Positions 17,905 to 26,628 of a DNA stretch of 49,423 nucleotides are shown in pieces. The notes beneath the pieces were generated by a model that had not been told where the DNA came from, ran no database searches, and worked only from the letters and a program-made list of their open reading frames with translations. The stretch spans positions 1-49,423 of the forward strand of contig JAAEMK010000863.1 of assembly GCA_024225635.1 (NCBI GenBank), in the 5' to 3' direction. A program made the translations under genes and the position numbers. Positions within the stretch are counted from its first letter, which is position 1. Each line of letters begins with the position of its first letter. The stretch is from Desulfobacteraceae bacterium. Lineage in GTDB: Bacteria; Desulfobacterota; Desulfobacteria; Desulfobacterales; Desulfobacteraceae.

Positions 17905-18159
17905 TCAAACCCTTATCGCCTCGAGGCTGCCCATGTAGTCGTAAAACGCTTTCGCCAACGCTTTTTTTGCCCCTGAATTGGTTAATGCCAATGGATACGA
18001 CACCCGGTTATACAGCTCCTCCGGCACGGTAAAACGGTAAAAAACGATTTCAATTTCATGGCGAACTCCTTTGCGATGTTTTTTTAGTTTTTGATGATAA
18101 CCGGGATGGGGCTCCGGCAGTCTTCCGTTGAGAAAATAGATACGCAAAGGACGTACCAA
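17905..18159 (-). CDS. Small unknown protein upstream of and coupled to draT
   Basis: 84 residues; no family is recognised. The only possible start in the N-terminal region is TTG at 18159, without a clear ribosome site, so the start is uncertain. It is basic in the first half (YHQKLKKHRKGVRHEIE) and has no membrane segment. Its TGA stop is one base before the draT ATG, an arrangement that suggests coupled translation and a related job, for example a DraT partner. The order is unknown-draT-draG. Shadow coding is unlikely because no other gene overlaps it. Confidence 0.65.
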   Translation of the reverse strand: MVRPLRIYFLNGRLPEPHPGYHQKLKKHRKGVRHEIEIVFYRFTVPEELYNRVSYPLALTNSGAKKALAKAFYDYMGSLEAIRV

Positions 18160-18300
18160 TATTTTAAAGACACAATCTTCATTTTTCTAACGATTTGATT
18201 TTAATGGCATTATGGTACATTGTTTTTATTTAAGCAAAATAAAAAGCGTGTTCATATTTTCATAGAAATCAACATTACTGCAATTTTGCATTTTTTTATG

Positions 18301-18313
18301 CCAAATTTGCAAC
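18301..18313 (-). promoter_or_regulatory. 13-mer shared with the nifH control region (draT side)
   Basis: CCAAATTTGCAAC is identical to 15241-15253. It lies 142 bases upstream of the draT unit and 143 bases before the divergent gene at 18456. Overlapping it on the minus strand is TGGCAT, seven A, TGCA, a sigma-54-like sequence whose GG and GC are eleven rather than ten bases apart, so its promoter value is doubtful. Confidence 0.4.
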
Positions 18314-18455
18314 AATAGTACCGATTTTTTCCTTGACTTTTCAAATCACACCCCATAGATTTCCATTCGAACAAACTTTTTTCAGTATCATCAAACCATG
18401 CGGCCTCAACCCAAGGCCCGCGAACCGGCAGCGATCCTGTCACAGGAGCGGCACC

Positions 18456-18731
18456 ATGCTTGAGAGACGATTCCACGGCAGGGGGGGACAGGGAACGGTC
18501 CTCGCCTCCATATCACTGGCCAAGGCTTTTTTTGATTCCGGTTACCATGTACACACCTTTCCCCTGTTTGGGGTGGAACGGCGAGGCGCGCCGGTTGAAG
18601 CCTATCTGAGAATTGCAAAAAAAAATATCTTTTTACAGAACAATGTTTACAAACCCGACCACCTTGTTATACTGGGCCCCAAACTCCTTCACAGCATCGA
18701 TAACACAATACCAGCCAGGGGGAAACCATGA
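18456..18731 (+). pseudogene. Truncated gamma subunit of a 2-oxoacid:acceptor oxidoreductase
   Basis: 91 residues from an ATG with GGAG eight bases upstream. FHGRGGQGTVLASISLAKAF and FPLFGVERRGAPVEAYLRI are the conserved first half of the PorC/PadE-type gamma domain, normally about 180 residues. The sequence stops after KPDHLVILGPKLLHSI with an unrelated tail (DNTIPARGKP). The delta, alpha and beta subunits that should accompany it are absent. Its TGA overlaps the ATG of the next gene (ATGA), so it may still be translated. Most likely an internal deletion fused the start of a por/pad-like operon to its GltD-like gene; a free-standing half domain is the alternative. Confidence 0.7.
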
Positions 18732-20455
18732 AAACCGGCCTGAAAGATGCCCATATTCCCGGAAAGGGCAGACTTGAGAATTCAGTATCACTCTTTATTC
18801 CAAAATCCAATGCCTCGTCCCGTCTCAACAAGACCGGTTCCTGGCGATTCGTGCGGCCGGTCTTCCTGAACCGGACCGCCCCATGCAGCGCGTTCTGCCC
18901 TGCGGGCAACGACATTCCAAAGATCGAGTTCCAGGTGGCGTCGGGGGATATTGCAGGGGCGTTCACCACCCTGATGCAGGAAACGCCCTTCCCTTCCACC
19001 TGCGGCAGGGTATGCTTCCATTCCTGTGAAGGGGCATGCAACCGGGCTTTTCAGGACTCCCCGGTGGCCATCCGGTCCCTGGAGCGGTTTGTGGGAGATA
19101 CGGCCCTGGAGATGGGATTAGAGTCAGGGCTAAAACCCCTTCCGTCAAACGGCAGAAAGGTGGCCATCCTGGGGGCCGGCCCGGCCGGGCTCTCGGCCGC
19201 CTACTTCCTCTCCCTGGTGGGATTCGCCTGCGAAATCTTTGAAAAAACAGCTGAGCCGGGCGGGGTCCTGAGGTGGGGCATCCCCTCCTACCGGCTTCCC
19301 AAGGAGATCCTCGGGCAGGAGATCAACAGGATACTCGCCATGGGTGTCACCCTTCATACCAGCCATCCCCTGTCCCCGACCTTCATAAAGGAGGCCCGGG
19401 GAAACTATGACGCGATTTTCATCAGCCCCGGCCTTTCCCAGCCCAGGCCCGTTGGCATCAAGGGGGAAGAACGGATCAGGGACGGCATCCAATTCCTGAA
19501 AGAGGTGCAGACCGGTTCCCCAATGGTCCCGGAAGGAAAAATCGCCGTCATCGGGGGCGGCAACACCGCCATTGACGTGGCAAGGTCCCTCCTGCGCCTG
19601 GGGGGCAGCCCGGTGATCATCTACCGGAGACGCCGCCAGGACATGCCCGCCTTTGCCCATGAGATCGATGCCGCTGAAAACGAGGGAATCGAGATCATGG
19701 AACTTACCGCACCAATAGCCGTTGAACAGGAAGGAGACGCCTTTCGGTTGACCCTCCGAAAAATGATCTCCCTGGAACCGGAAAAAGGGGAACGGGCCGA
19801 TGTCAAACCGGACACGGCCAAACCAAGGGCCCACACGTTTTCCGCGGTCTATTCCGGCATCGGCGCCGGGGTCCATGAAGAATGGGCGCCCCGGAAGAAC
19901 GCCCGGAAACTCAAGCTCAGCCACCTCACCCTCAATTGCAGGGAGCCCCTCCTGATGTTCGGCGGCGACCCGGTGAACAAGAAGCAGAGCGTGGCCGACG
20001 CCATTGCCTCGGGCAAGCAGGCTGCCATGGCACTGCACACCTATGTGGAAGCAGGCCGGGAGCCCGTAAAAGACACCATAAGGACCTGCTGCACAGGCGA
20101 CCGGAACAATCTCTCCATGGAGATCTATCTCCTGGGCCCAAGGAGCGAAAGAAGCCACCAGGTGGTGAGCCCCGAAGAGATCAACCGGGATTACTTTGAA
20201 ACCAGCCTGAGGCGGATTCCGGACACCGCTCCCCTGGACAGCGCCATGGCCTCCTTTGACGAGATAGAAAAAACATTTGCACAGGACAATGCCCGGGCCG
20301 AGGCAGCCCGGTGTTACCAGTGCGGATACTGCAACATTTCTCCTTTGGGCCAGGTGAACGCGGAATTCAGCCGTATAAAATCCAGGGCCGACTCCGCCAG
20401 TCCCCCCGGGGAACAGGCATCCCGGGATTCGCACATATCAATGCATCTTTCCTAA
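18728..20455 (+). CDS. GltD/PadH-like NAD(P)-dependent FAD/iron-sulfur oxidoreductase
   Basis: 575 residues. The N-terminus has the four-cysteine cluster pattern of the GltD family (CSAFCPAGNDIP at about 58 and CGRVCFHSCEGACNRAF at about 92). A FAD-binding GAGPAGLSAAYFLS follows near 150 and a second dinucleotide motif IGGGNTAIDVARSL near 280, with RRRRQDMPA. The C-terminus adds ARCYQCGYC, another possible cluster site. Such proteins pass electrons between NAD(P)H and a partner, as PadH does in phenylglyoxylate dehydrogenase or GltD in glutamate synthase. Here the partner gene upstream is truncated and no large GltB is present, so the electron acceptor is unknown. It heads an operon with the transporter (16 bases later). 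Confidence 0.85.
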   Translation: MKTGLKDAHIPGKGRLENSVSLFIPKSNASSRLNKTGSWRFVRPVFLNRTAPCSAFCPAGNDIPKIEFQVASGDIAGAFTTLMQETPFPSTCGRVCFHSCEGACNRAFQDSPVAIRSLERFVGDTALEMGLESGLKPLPSNGRKVAILGAGPAGLSAAYFLSLVGFACEIFEKTAEPGGVLRWGIPSYRLPKEILGQEINRILAMGVTLHTSHPLSPTFIKEARGNYDAIFISPGLSQPRPVGIKGEERIRDGIQFLKEVQTGSPMVPEGKIAVIGGGNTAIDVARSLLRLGGSPVIIYRRRRQDMPAFAHEIDAAENEGIEIMELTAPIAVEQEGDAFRLTLRKMISLEPEKGERADVKPDTAKPRAHTFSAVYSGIGAGVHEEWAPRKNARKLKLSHLTLNCREPLLMFGGDPVNKKQSVADAIASGKQAAMALHTYVEAGREPVKDTIRTCCTGDRNNLSMEIYLLGPRSERSHQVVSPEEINRDYFETSLRRIPDTAPLDSAMASFDEIEKTFAQDNARAEAARCYQCGYCNISPLGQVNAEFSRIKSRADSASPPGEQASRDSHISMHLS

Positions 20456-20471
20456 TGGACAGGAGGTTAAC

Positions 20472-21797
20472 GTGGTTCAATCTATTGCTGGATCGTTTAC
20501 GAAGGTGGTTCGAAGATGGTTGCCGGATGCTTTTTTATTTGCAGTGATTCTCACCTTTGCAGTATTTGCCTTTGGCATCCTTTTCAAGGGCCAGTCCCCG
20601 GTTGACATGGTGAAATTCTGGGGCCAGGGGTTCTGGAAACTTTTGGCCTTTGCCATGCAGATGGTTCTGGTCCTGGTCACCGGCCACACCCTTGCAAAAA
20701 CAAAGGCGGTGGAATCAATATTGATATCCCTGTCAAAGCTTGCCCACACGCCCGCCCAGGCAATCGTCGTCACCACCTTTTTCGCCATGCTCGCATGCTG
20801 GCTGAACTGGGGATTCGGCCTGATCGTGGGGGCCCTCCTGGCAAAACAGATGGCAAAAAGAATCAAGGGCATCCACTACGGGCTGCTGGTGGCGTCAGCC
20901 TACTCGGGGTTCATTGTATGGCATGCGGGAATTTCAGGCTCCATACCCCTGAAAGTGGCCCAGGTATCTAAAAACTTCATGTCCCGGATTACCGGAGAGG
21001 AAGTCATTCCTGTTATTGAGACGATTTTTACCTGGCAGAATCTTCTGCTCTGCCTGTTTCTCATGATAACCCTTCCCATTATCAACAAAATGATGATCCC
21101 GGACCCGGAGGATATCGTTGAGATAGATCCGGCCCTGCTCGAGGAAAGTGCCGGGGAGACCGAAGAACGCCCCGGAACAACCCCGGCCGAAAGAATTGAG
21201 AACAGCAGGGTCGTGTCAATGCTGCTGGGCCTGTTCGGCTTCTCCTATATTGTCTGCTTTTTCGTCAATGGCGGCACCCTTGGCCTCAACAGCGTGAACA
21301 TGATCTTTCTCTTTGCCGGTATCGTGCTCCACGGCACCCCTGCCAATTTCCTGAAGGCCGCCAATGAGGCCATCAAAAACACCTCCGGCATCGTGCTCCA
21401 GTTTCCCCTCTATGCCGGCATCATGGGCATGATGGTTCATTCGGGCCTTGCCTCCTCCATCAGCCAGTGGTTTGTCCAGGTCTCCACCCCCGTGACCTTT
21501 CCGTTTTTAACCTTCTTGAGCGCGGGCATCGTCAATTTCTTTGTGCCGTCCGGCGGCGGCCAATGGGCCGTCCAGGGCCCCATTGTCATGCCCGCGGCAA
21601 AGGCCCTGGGGGTTCCCCTTGGAAAAGCCGCCATGGCCATTGCCTGGGGAGACGCCTGGACAAACATGATCCAGCCCTTCTGGGCCCTTCCCCTGCTCGG
21701 CATCGCGGGCCTCGGCATCCGTGATATCATGGGTTATTGCGTGGTCGCCCTGCTCTGGGGCGGCGGCCTGATCTCCCTGTTTCTGCTGTTCCTATGA
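20472..21797 (+). CDS. AtoE-family short-chain fatty acid transporter
   Basis: 441 residues with a GTG start after AGGAGG. About ten to twelve hydrophobic segments are visible. The pattern is that of the AtoE/short-chain fatty acid permease family: RRWLPDAFLFAVILTFAVF at the N-terminus, LNWGFGLIVGALLA, WHAGISGSIPL and FVPSGGGQWAVQGPI in the C-terminal half. Family members import acetoacetate or short fatty acids. It is followed by the amidase with one base between stop and start, so the two probably handle one substrate, such as an acyl amide whose acid is then used. Confidence 0.88.
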   Translation: MVQSIAGSFTKVVRRWLPDAFLFAVILTFAVFAFGILFKGQSPVDMVKFWGQGFWKLLAFAMQMVLVLVTGHTLAKTKAVESILISLSKLAHTPAQAIVVTTFFAMLACWLNWGFGLIVGALLAKQMAKRIKGIHYGLLVASAYSGFIVWHAGISGSIPLKVAQVSKNFMSRITGEEVIPVIETIFTWQNLLLCLFLMITLPIINKMMIPDPEDIVEIDPALLEESAGETEERPGTTPAERIENSRVVSMLLGLFGFSYIVCFFVNGGTLGLNSVNMIFLFAGIVLHGTPANFLKAANEAIKNTSGIVLQFPLYAGIMGMMVHSGLASSISQWFVQVSTPVTFPFLTFLSAGIVNFFVPSGGGQWAVQGPIVMPAAKALGVPLGKAAMAIAWGDAWTNMIQPFWALPLLGIAGLGIRDIMGYCVVALLWGGGLISLFLLFL

Positions 21798-21798
21798 C

Positions 21799-23217
21799 AT
21801 GGAATCCATCTGTCACAAACCGGCATGGGAGCTTGCCGGACTCATTGCCGCAAAGGAGCTCTCTCCCCTGGAATTGATGGAAGCCGCCCTTTGCCGGGTG
21901 AATTCCGTCAATCCCGCGTTGAACGCCTTTGTCGCCCTTCAACCGGAACGGGCCATGGAGGAGGCAAGGTCCCTGACCGAAGCCATTGCCGCCGGACGCC
22001 CTTTCGGCCCCCTGGCAGGAATTCCCCTGGGAGTAAAAGACCTGGAAGATGCGGAGGGGATGGTCACGAGCTTCGGCTCCATTCCATTCAAAGACAATGT
22101 GGCCGCCCGGGATTCCATCCAGGTGGCCCGGCTCAGGGCGGCAGGAGCCATTGTAATCGGCAAAACCAACACCCCGGAATTCGGCTTCACCGGCTTCACC
22201 AGAAACAGGCTCCACGGCACCACCCGGAACCCGTGGAACCTTACACTCACCCCGGGCGGGTCCAGCGGCGGCGCTGCCGCAGCCATTGCGGGCGGCCTGG
22301 TTCCCCTGTGCACCGGCTCCGATGCCGGGGGGTCCATCCGGATTCCCGCCTCCTATTCGGGATGCTTTGGCATGAAGCCGTCATTTGGCAGGATTCCCCT
22401 GGGGCCCCGGTCTTTCCAAAGTTTCAGCGCCCTGGAAGCCCTGGGGCCGGTAACCCGGACCGTTGGGGACGCGGCCCTTTATCTTGACTGCGCCAGCGGA
22501 TATCATCCCTGTGATCCCCACTCCCTGCCCCGGCCGGAACACTCTTACTTAGAAAGCCTGGATGACCTGCCCGACAACCTTACTATTGCCTTCAGCCCGG
22601 ACCTCGGCTATGCCCGGGTCGAAAAAAATGTGATGGCCTGCGTTGAAAAGGCGGTGAAGGCATTTGAAGAGATGGGCCACACGGTTGAATTATGGACAGG
22701 AACCCTGCCCGACACCGGGGAGGCCTGGGTTCGTCTTTTCTGTACGGATATTTATGCCCAACTTGGCAAGATGCCGGAAACCAACAGGGAGGAGATGGGC
22801 CGAAGCCTGGTGGCTGCGGTTGACCAAGCCAAAGAAATGTCCATTAAGGAGCTCTCCGCCATCCAGGCCCTAAGATGGAAATTGAACCAACAGCTCCAGG
22901 AACTCTTCCAAAGGGCGGACCTGCTCCTGACGCCCACCATGCCCACCACGGCCTTTGCCGCGGACGGGCCCCCTCCGGACGCCATTGACGGAAACCCGGT
23001 TCCCCTGCTTGGTCCGGTGGCCTTTACCTATCCATTTAACTTTTCCGGCCATCCGGCAGCCTCGGTGCCCGCAGGACAAACGAAAAACGGAGAGCCGGTG
23101 GGCCTTCAAATCATCGGCCCCCGCCATGGCGACGCCCTGGTGCTCCAGGCGGCAAGGGCCTATGAAAAACTCCGCCCCTGGAACAACCAATGGCCCGGCC
23201 TGCCTGACATCTACTGA
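21799..23217 (+). CDS. Amidase signature family enzyme
   Basis: 472 residues. The Ser-cisSer-Lys triad of the amidase signature family is visible: lysine in GIPLGVKDLED (about residue 79), TPGGSSGGAAAAIAGG (about 150-165, cis-serine) and SDAGGSIRIPAS (about 174-185, nucleophile serine). The family hydrolyses amides to acid and ammonia and also includes GatA; GatA is unlikely since no gatB or gatC is adjacent. The start is immediately after the transporter stop. The substrate cannot be told; the neighbouring AtoE permease suggests a short-chain product. Confidence 0.9.
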   Translation: MESICHKPAWELAGLIAAKELSPLELMEAALCRVNSVNPALNAFVALQPERAMEEARSLTEAIAAGRPFGPLAGIPLGVKDLEDAEGMVTSFGSIPFKDNVAARDSIQVARLRAAGAIVIGKTNTPEFGFTGFTRNRLHGTTRNPWNLTLTPGGSSGGAAAAIAGGLVPLCTGSDAGGSIRIPASYSGCFGMKPSFGRIPLGPRSFQSFSALEALGPVTRTVGDAALYLDCASGYHPCDPHSLPRPEHSYLESLDDLPDNLTIAFSPDLGYARVEKNVMACVEKAVKAFEEMGHTVELWTGTLPDTGEAWVRLFCTDIYAQLGKMPETNREEMGRSLVAAVDQAKEMSIKELSAIQALRWKLNQQLQELFQRADLLLTPTMPTTAFAADGPPPDAIDGNPVPLLGPVAFTYPFNFSGHPAASVPAGQTKNGEPVGLQIIGPRHGDALVLQAARAYEKLRPWNNQWPGLPDIY

Positions 23218-23483
23218 GTAAAACCGTTGCTGCCCGACCCCGAATTCATCCTTCATCATGGTCTTCGAGTGAACTTAATACGGCAAGACGGGACAGGTTA
23301 ATAAAGTATTTGATAGGCGTACTTCCGGGTACTGGTCCAGGAAAAATCATTCCCGGCATGATTGTACAGCGGGAATGTGCCGGGAGAACACCACATCCGC
23401 TTTCTCACGACTTTTTCAACGTGCCTGGCCAAATCGGCAGGAATTCCGTCAGCCTTCCAGCCCTTAAGATCCTTATATCATAT

Positions 23484-24341
23484 TTAATCCTGCAGATTCT
23501 CAGCTGCGATCTTCAGAGACAGATAGCGTCCGATCAAGAGATCCACGCGAAGCCAGTTGCTGCTCCACCGGACATCGGATAACTTGTAGTGATCTCTCTG
23601 TTCTAATTCCTCAAGCGAGGCCTGCATCAGCCGTCTCTCGCCCCCCTTAAAACCAACATATATCAGATTTTCTTCTACCAACTTGGGCAGGCCCGACAGC
23701 AGAGCTTGCAAATTCGTGATTCGTTTATGAGTCCACTCGGGCTTCTCTAACTCCTTCCGAGCTCGTTGTTCTGCACGGCGGAGTACATCAAAACAATAGG
23801 ACACGTCCGGCGTTTCGCGGCCGGAGAATGCTTCCGATAGAGAAACAATCAGGTCAGACCATGTAATAAACCGGATATCCCCGGGTAAACTCTTTAATCC
23901 TGATGTCCGTTGGACAATCAACACCGCGTAAGAGATGTTGCTTGTTGCATACGCCGTCTCCGGGAGTACCAATTCGATTGCCTTTTTCTGGGCACGAATT
24001 TGCTCAACACAATCGTCATCATTAGGTGAAGTAAAAAACTTTGCTTCAACTATGAGAAGTTGGTCGTTCCATCGCAGGAAAAGATCGGGAACGGCTAACC
24101 GGCCATGCTCCTGAAATAAGTTTCGAATTCGTTCATTCTGCGTACTTCCGTCTCGCAGGGGGTCGAGTTCAGATATAAGCTCGAAATTGTCACTGTTCGA
24201 TGCCCTTGAGGGGACGATGGACAGGGCGTCAAATATCGCCTGCAGTCCGAGGAAATCTTGAGCCATTAAGAGATGACTCAAGAGTGTGGCTGTGAAATAG
24301 CGCTCACTTCGTGCGACGGAATCAAATCGATATCTATCCAT
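23484..24341 (-). CDS. Hypothetical protein with PD-(D/E)XK nuclease-like core
   Basis: 285 residues from ATG 24341, chosen because GGGAGA is six bases upstream. The segment VPDLFLRWNDQLLIVEAKF (D86, E99, K101) followed by a helix with Q and R (EQIRAQKKAIELVL) matches the PD-(D/E)XK fold of restriction endonucleases and related enzymes. The rest is unfamiliar. It stands alone: no methylase, helicase or toxin partner is adjacent, and the next gene is 134 bases away. It may be an orphan defence or repair nuclease, or a non-catalytic relative. Base composition is more AT-rich and less codon-biased than the nif region, hinting at acquisition. Confidence 0.6.
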   Translation of the reverse strand: MDRYRFDSVARSERYFTATLLSHLLMAQDFLGLQAIFDALSIVPSRASNSDNFELISELDPLRDGSTQNERIRNLFQEHGRLAVPDLFLRWNDQLLIVEAKFFTSPNDDDCVEQIRAQKKAIELVLPETAYATSNISYAVLIVQRTSGLKSLPGDIRFITWSDLIVSLSEAFSGRETPDVSYCFDVLRRAEQRARKELEKPEWTHKRITNLQALLSGLPKLVEENLIYVGFKGGERRLMQASLEELEQRDHYKLSDVRWSSNWLRVDLLIGRYLSLKIAAENLQD

Positions 24342-24475
24342 TAGCATTCTCCCTTCAACCTTCAATAGCTGCCATCATGTGGTACACATAACGTTTGTTT
24401 GAATTTCGCATAGCCTTTCCCGGAATGGAAAAAAAGACAAAGATCCGACTCCCATGCGCAGAAAAAGTAAGCTTT

Positions 24476-25381
24476 TTATTTCTCCTGGAGCCCATAAACC
24501 TGCCTTGGAGCAAGATACTCCGGGAATCTGTCAACAAGGGCGCGGCGGATAAGATAGCAGAAATGGCATTCATCGACATACTCTCCCCCTATGTCAAGAT
24601 CATATTGCCTTGCCAATAATGCCGGACCGCCTTTGGCCAGCGGACCGCATATGGGGTGTGAATCAGCCTCGTATTCGAGTACCAGCGTTGAAAGCGGACG
24701 TTGCCACATGTTACCCATGCTTACGCCCTGGCACAGATGCACATGACCATAACAGTCGACGTGTACCCTTGATGGGGTTTGCAAATCTTCATACGGACAT
24801 TTTATGAGTTCGTCGGCGGGTCTCCGCGGTAAGCCTGCGGTAAGCTTTTCCACAGCTCGTCCCCTGAACATCGCACCCCCTCCGATTACAGGGCCGCCCT
24901 TGTCCTGGCCTTGTCCGGGCATGGAGTCCACAAAGGGCTTCCGAATGCAGATGGGAGCTGTCGGGATGCCGAGCTTGCGTGCCGCCGCCAATCCGCGTTT
25001 GGCCGGGGTGTCTCCCTCCCCATAGTGAAATGAATCGTCGCTGATGCTGAGGTATGCGACGCCAAGATCCGCGAGAGGCCTAAGCCAGACCTCGGCATCG
25101 TCTTCGGAGACCGCGCCATAGGCATTGGTTACGATCCCGACCTTGAATCCCATATCCCGCGCCAGTCTGATTCCTTCAAGCATTGAGGGATAAAACAGGA
25201 ATGGTTCACCTCCTTCAAAGTATATCCATTCAATGGTGTTGATTTTCCGTGATTCATCGAGCACACTGCGAATTTGTGGCAATGTCATGGTCCCTTGGGC
25301 GTTCGGGCCTGAATAAAGAAAACAATGATCGCATTCAAGGGTGCACCTGTATGTCATCAAAATGTGGATACCTGTTAGCAT
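24476..25381 (-). CDS. Radical SAM protein, unknown substrate
   Basis: 301 residues from ATG 25381, which has AAAGGA before it; the frame is open to 25603 but the extra 74 residues have no recognisable domain. CTLECDHC (C13, C17, C20) is the radical SAM cluster site and FEGGEPFL is the glycine-rich SAM motif. The C-terminal part has further cysteines (KCPYED, CYGHVHLCQG, DECHFCYLIRR), a pattern like the auxiliary-cluster SPASM domain. SPASM enzymes modify peptides or anaerobic sulfatases, but no small peptide gene is seen beside it. Function is not assigned. Confidence 0.82.
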   Translation of the reverse strand: MLTGIHILMTYRCTLECDHCFLYSGPNAQGTMTLPQIRSVLDESRKINTIEWIYFEGGEPFLFYPSMLEGIRLARDMGFKVGIVTNAYGAVSEDDAEVWLRPLADLGVAYLSISDDSFHYGEGDTPAKRGLAAARKLGIPTAPICIRKPFVDSMPGQGQDKGGPVIGGGAMFRGRAVEKLTAGLPRRPADELIKCPYEDLQTPSRVHVDCYGHVHLCQGVSMGNMWQRPLSTLVLEYEADSHPICGPLAKGGPALLARQYDLDIGGEYVDECHFCYLIRRALVDRFPEYLAPRQVYGLQEK

Positions 25382-25614
25382 CTCTATTCCTTTCGCTGCG
25401 GGCTTTTTCGGGTACGGTTTTTCAGATGAGATCCGACTATTTACATTACAAATTTCAATCAGACAGTCAAGGGACAATTCATTTGGAAAGGTACCAGGTA
25501 AGTTGAAACGATACCATGGATGGCGACGGTAAAAACGGGGGTGTTCGAAATGCCCACTATTTCCGGAAGAGGATCGGATAACGGCGGGCATCTTTATTAT
25601 CATGGAACAAACGG

Positions 25615-26238
25615 TTACTGAAGCATGCCTGCGATTTTTTTACCCAGCAACGCGGCCTTTTCCCGGACATCATTGTCCTCATCAAAGACGTAAAAAATAT
25701 CCTTGGTTATCTTCGCCCCCTTGCCGTACCTGGCTATGAATGCGCTGTAATCACAGGTCTCTCCATAGCCGCATTTGTAGCAGCAGGCGTTCCCGTCCAC
25801 GGCCAGGGAGCCGGCGTCCCGCATCAGGAGTTCCCGGAAAACCGCTGAAAAGTCCTCTTTGACGGTTTCCTGATCAAAAAAACCACCGGATACGGAGGCG
25901 GCGATCTTTCCTTTGGTCAGCATATGATTATGAATCAAGGGAAACAACCGTTCTATAAATGTTTTTGTCAGGGCATTCACCCTGCCGAATGTGGGGAAAC
26001 CACCCAAAAGAACCGCATCCGCCTCGAGAATTTTCTCCAGCAGCTCATTCATGTCATCCTTCAGCACACAGCGGTTGTTGTCCGCACACCGCACACAGCC
26101 GATACAGGGACTGATTTTTTTGGTGCTCAACCGGATCAGTTCCCACTCATGCCCGGTGGATTCCAGGACATGTTCCATTGCTTTTTCAACATTTCCGGAC
26201 TTGATGGGACTTCCGCAAAACCCTATGACTTTGGCCAT
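25615..26238 (-). CDS. Iron-sulfur flavoprotein (NADPH-dependent FMN reductase family)
   Basis: 207 residues. The N-terminal GFCGSPIKSGNVEKA is the FMN phosphate loop of the flavodoxin-like fold, and C45, C48, C51 and C57 (CIGCVRCADNNRC) give the compact CX2CX2CX5C cluster motif of iron-sulfur flavoproteins such as that of Methanosarcina. A second cysteine group (ACCYKCGYGETC) lies near residue 150. These proteins carry electrons and some reduce O2 or peroxide in anaerobes. It lies upstream of the radical SAM gene on the same strand, 233 bases from its start, and may supply reducing power to it. Confidence 0.85.
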   Translation of the reverse strand: MAKVIGFCGSPIKSGNVEKAMEHVLESTGHEWELIRLSTKKISPCIGCVRCADNNRCVLKDDMNELLEKILEADAVLLGGFPTFGRVNALTKTFIERLFPLIHNHMLTKGKIAASVSGGFFDQETVKEDFSAVFRELLMRDAGSLAVDGNACCYKCGYGETCDYSAFIARYGKGAKITKDIFYVFDEDNDVREKAALLGKKIAGMLQ

Positions 26239-26628
26239 TTTGATACTCCTTGTTATTTTAACGATCTATTAAACACTTTTTTCCGTAGAAAATCACTTTC
26301 ATTTCCCGGGCCATCGGTTCAGACAGCCTGGGAACGATCCCCTTGTAATGAGCAGTTCCAATTTTTCGCAATCTAAAACAAGTGTTCTGCTTTAGACCAA
26401 AAAAAAGCGGTCCTGAAGTTTCACATACAAAACAGACCGTACGGTAATCATCTAACGACATTCAGCCCCCTCATTTAAAACATTCATTCTGCTATGTCAA
26501 CAGAAAAATCAGAATGATCGTTTTAAATGAGGAGTAAGAAGGAATGCAATACTGGTTTTAAGGAATATCGTAAAAGGAACGACATGAAATACCATATTCG
26601 GGTATTCCGCAACATCCATCGATTACAG
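26239..26628. other. 390-base gap without a convincing gene
   Basis: This stretch between the iron-sulfur flavoprotein and the photolyase-like gene holds a long hairpin (26469-26532). Short open frames on both strands lack ribosome sites and recognisable domains. No RNA gene was recognised. Confidence 0.5.
26469..26532. terminator. Long inverted repeat downstream of the SPL-like gene
   Basis: CCTCATTTAAAAC (26469-26481) pairs perfectly with GTTTTAAATGAGG (26520-26532), and inside it CATTCTG (26485-26491) pairs with CAGAATG (26510-26516). The result is a two-stage hairpin of about 64 bases. It lies 97 bases beyond the stop of the minus-strand SPL-like gene, a possible terminator or structured RNA end. 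Confidence 0.5.

Noticed and set aside
18286-18303. Sigma-54 promoter for the draT unit
   Set aside because: TGGCAT and TGCA are present, but GG and GC are eleven bases apart instead of ten; kept only as a note.
23345-23395. Inverted repeat CATTCCCG/CGGGAATG after the amidase
   Set aside because: The arms are short, about 130 bases from the stop codon and not followed by a T-run; too weak to call a terminator.
25382-25603. Upstream extension of the radical SAM gene by 74 codons
   Set aside because: The extra residues show no domain, and ATG 25381 has a good AAAGGA site just before the radical SAM motif.
26258-26461. Short ORF upstream of the iron-sulfur flavoprotein
   Set aside because: No ribosome site and no domain.
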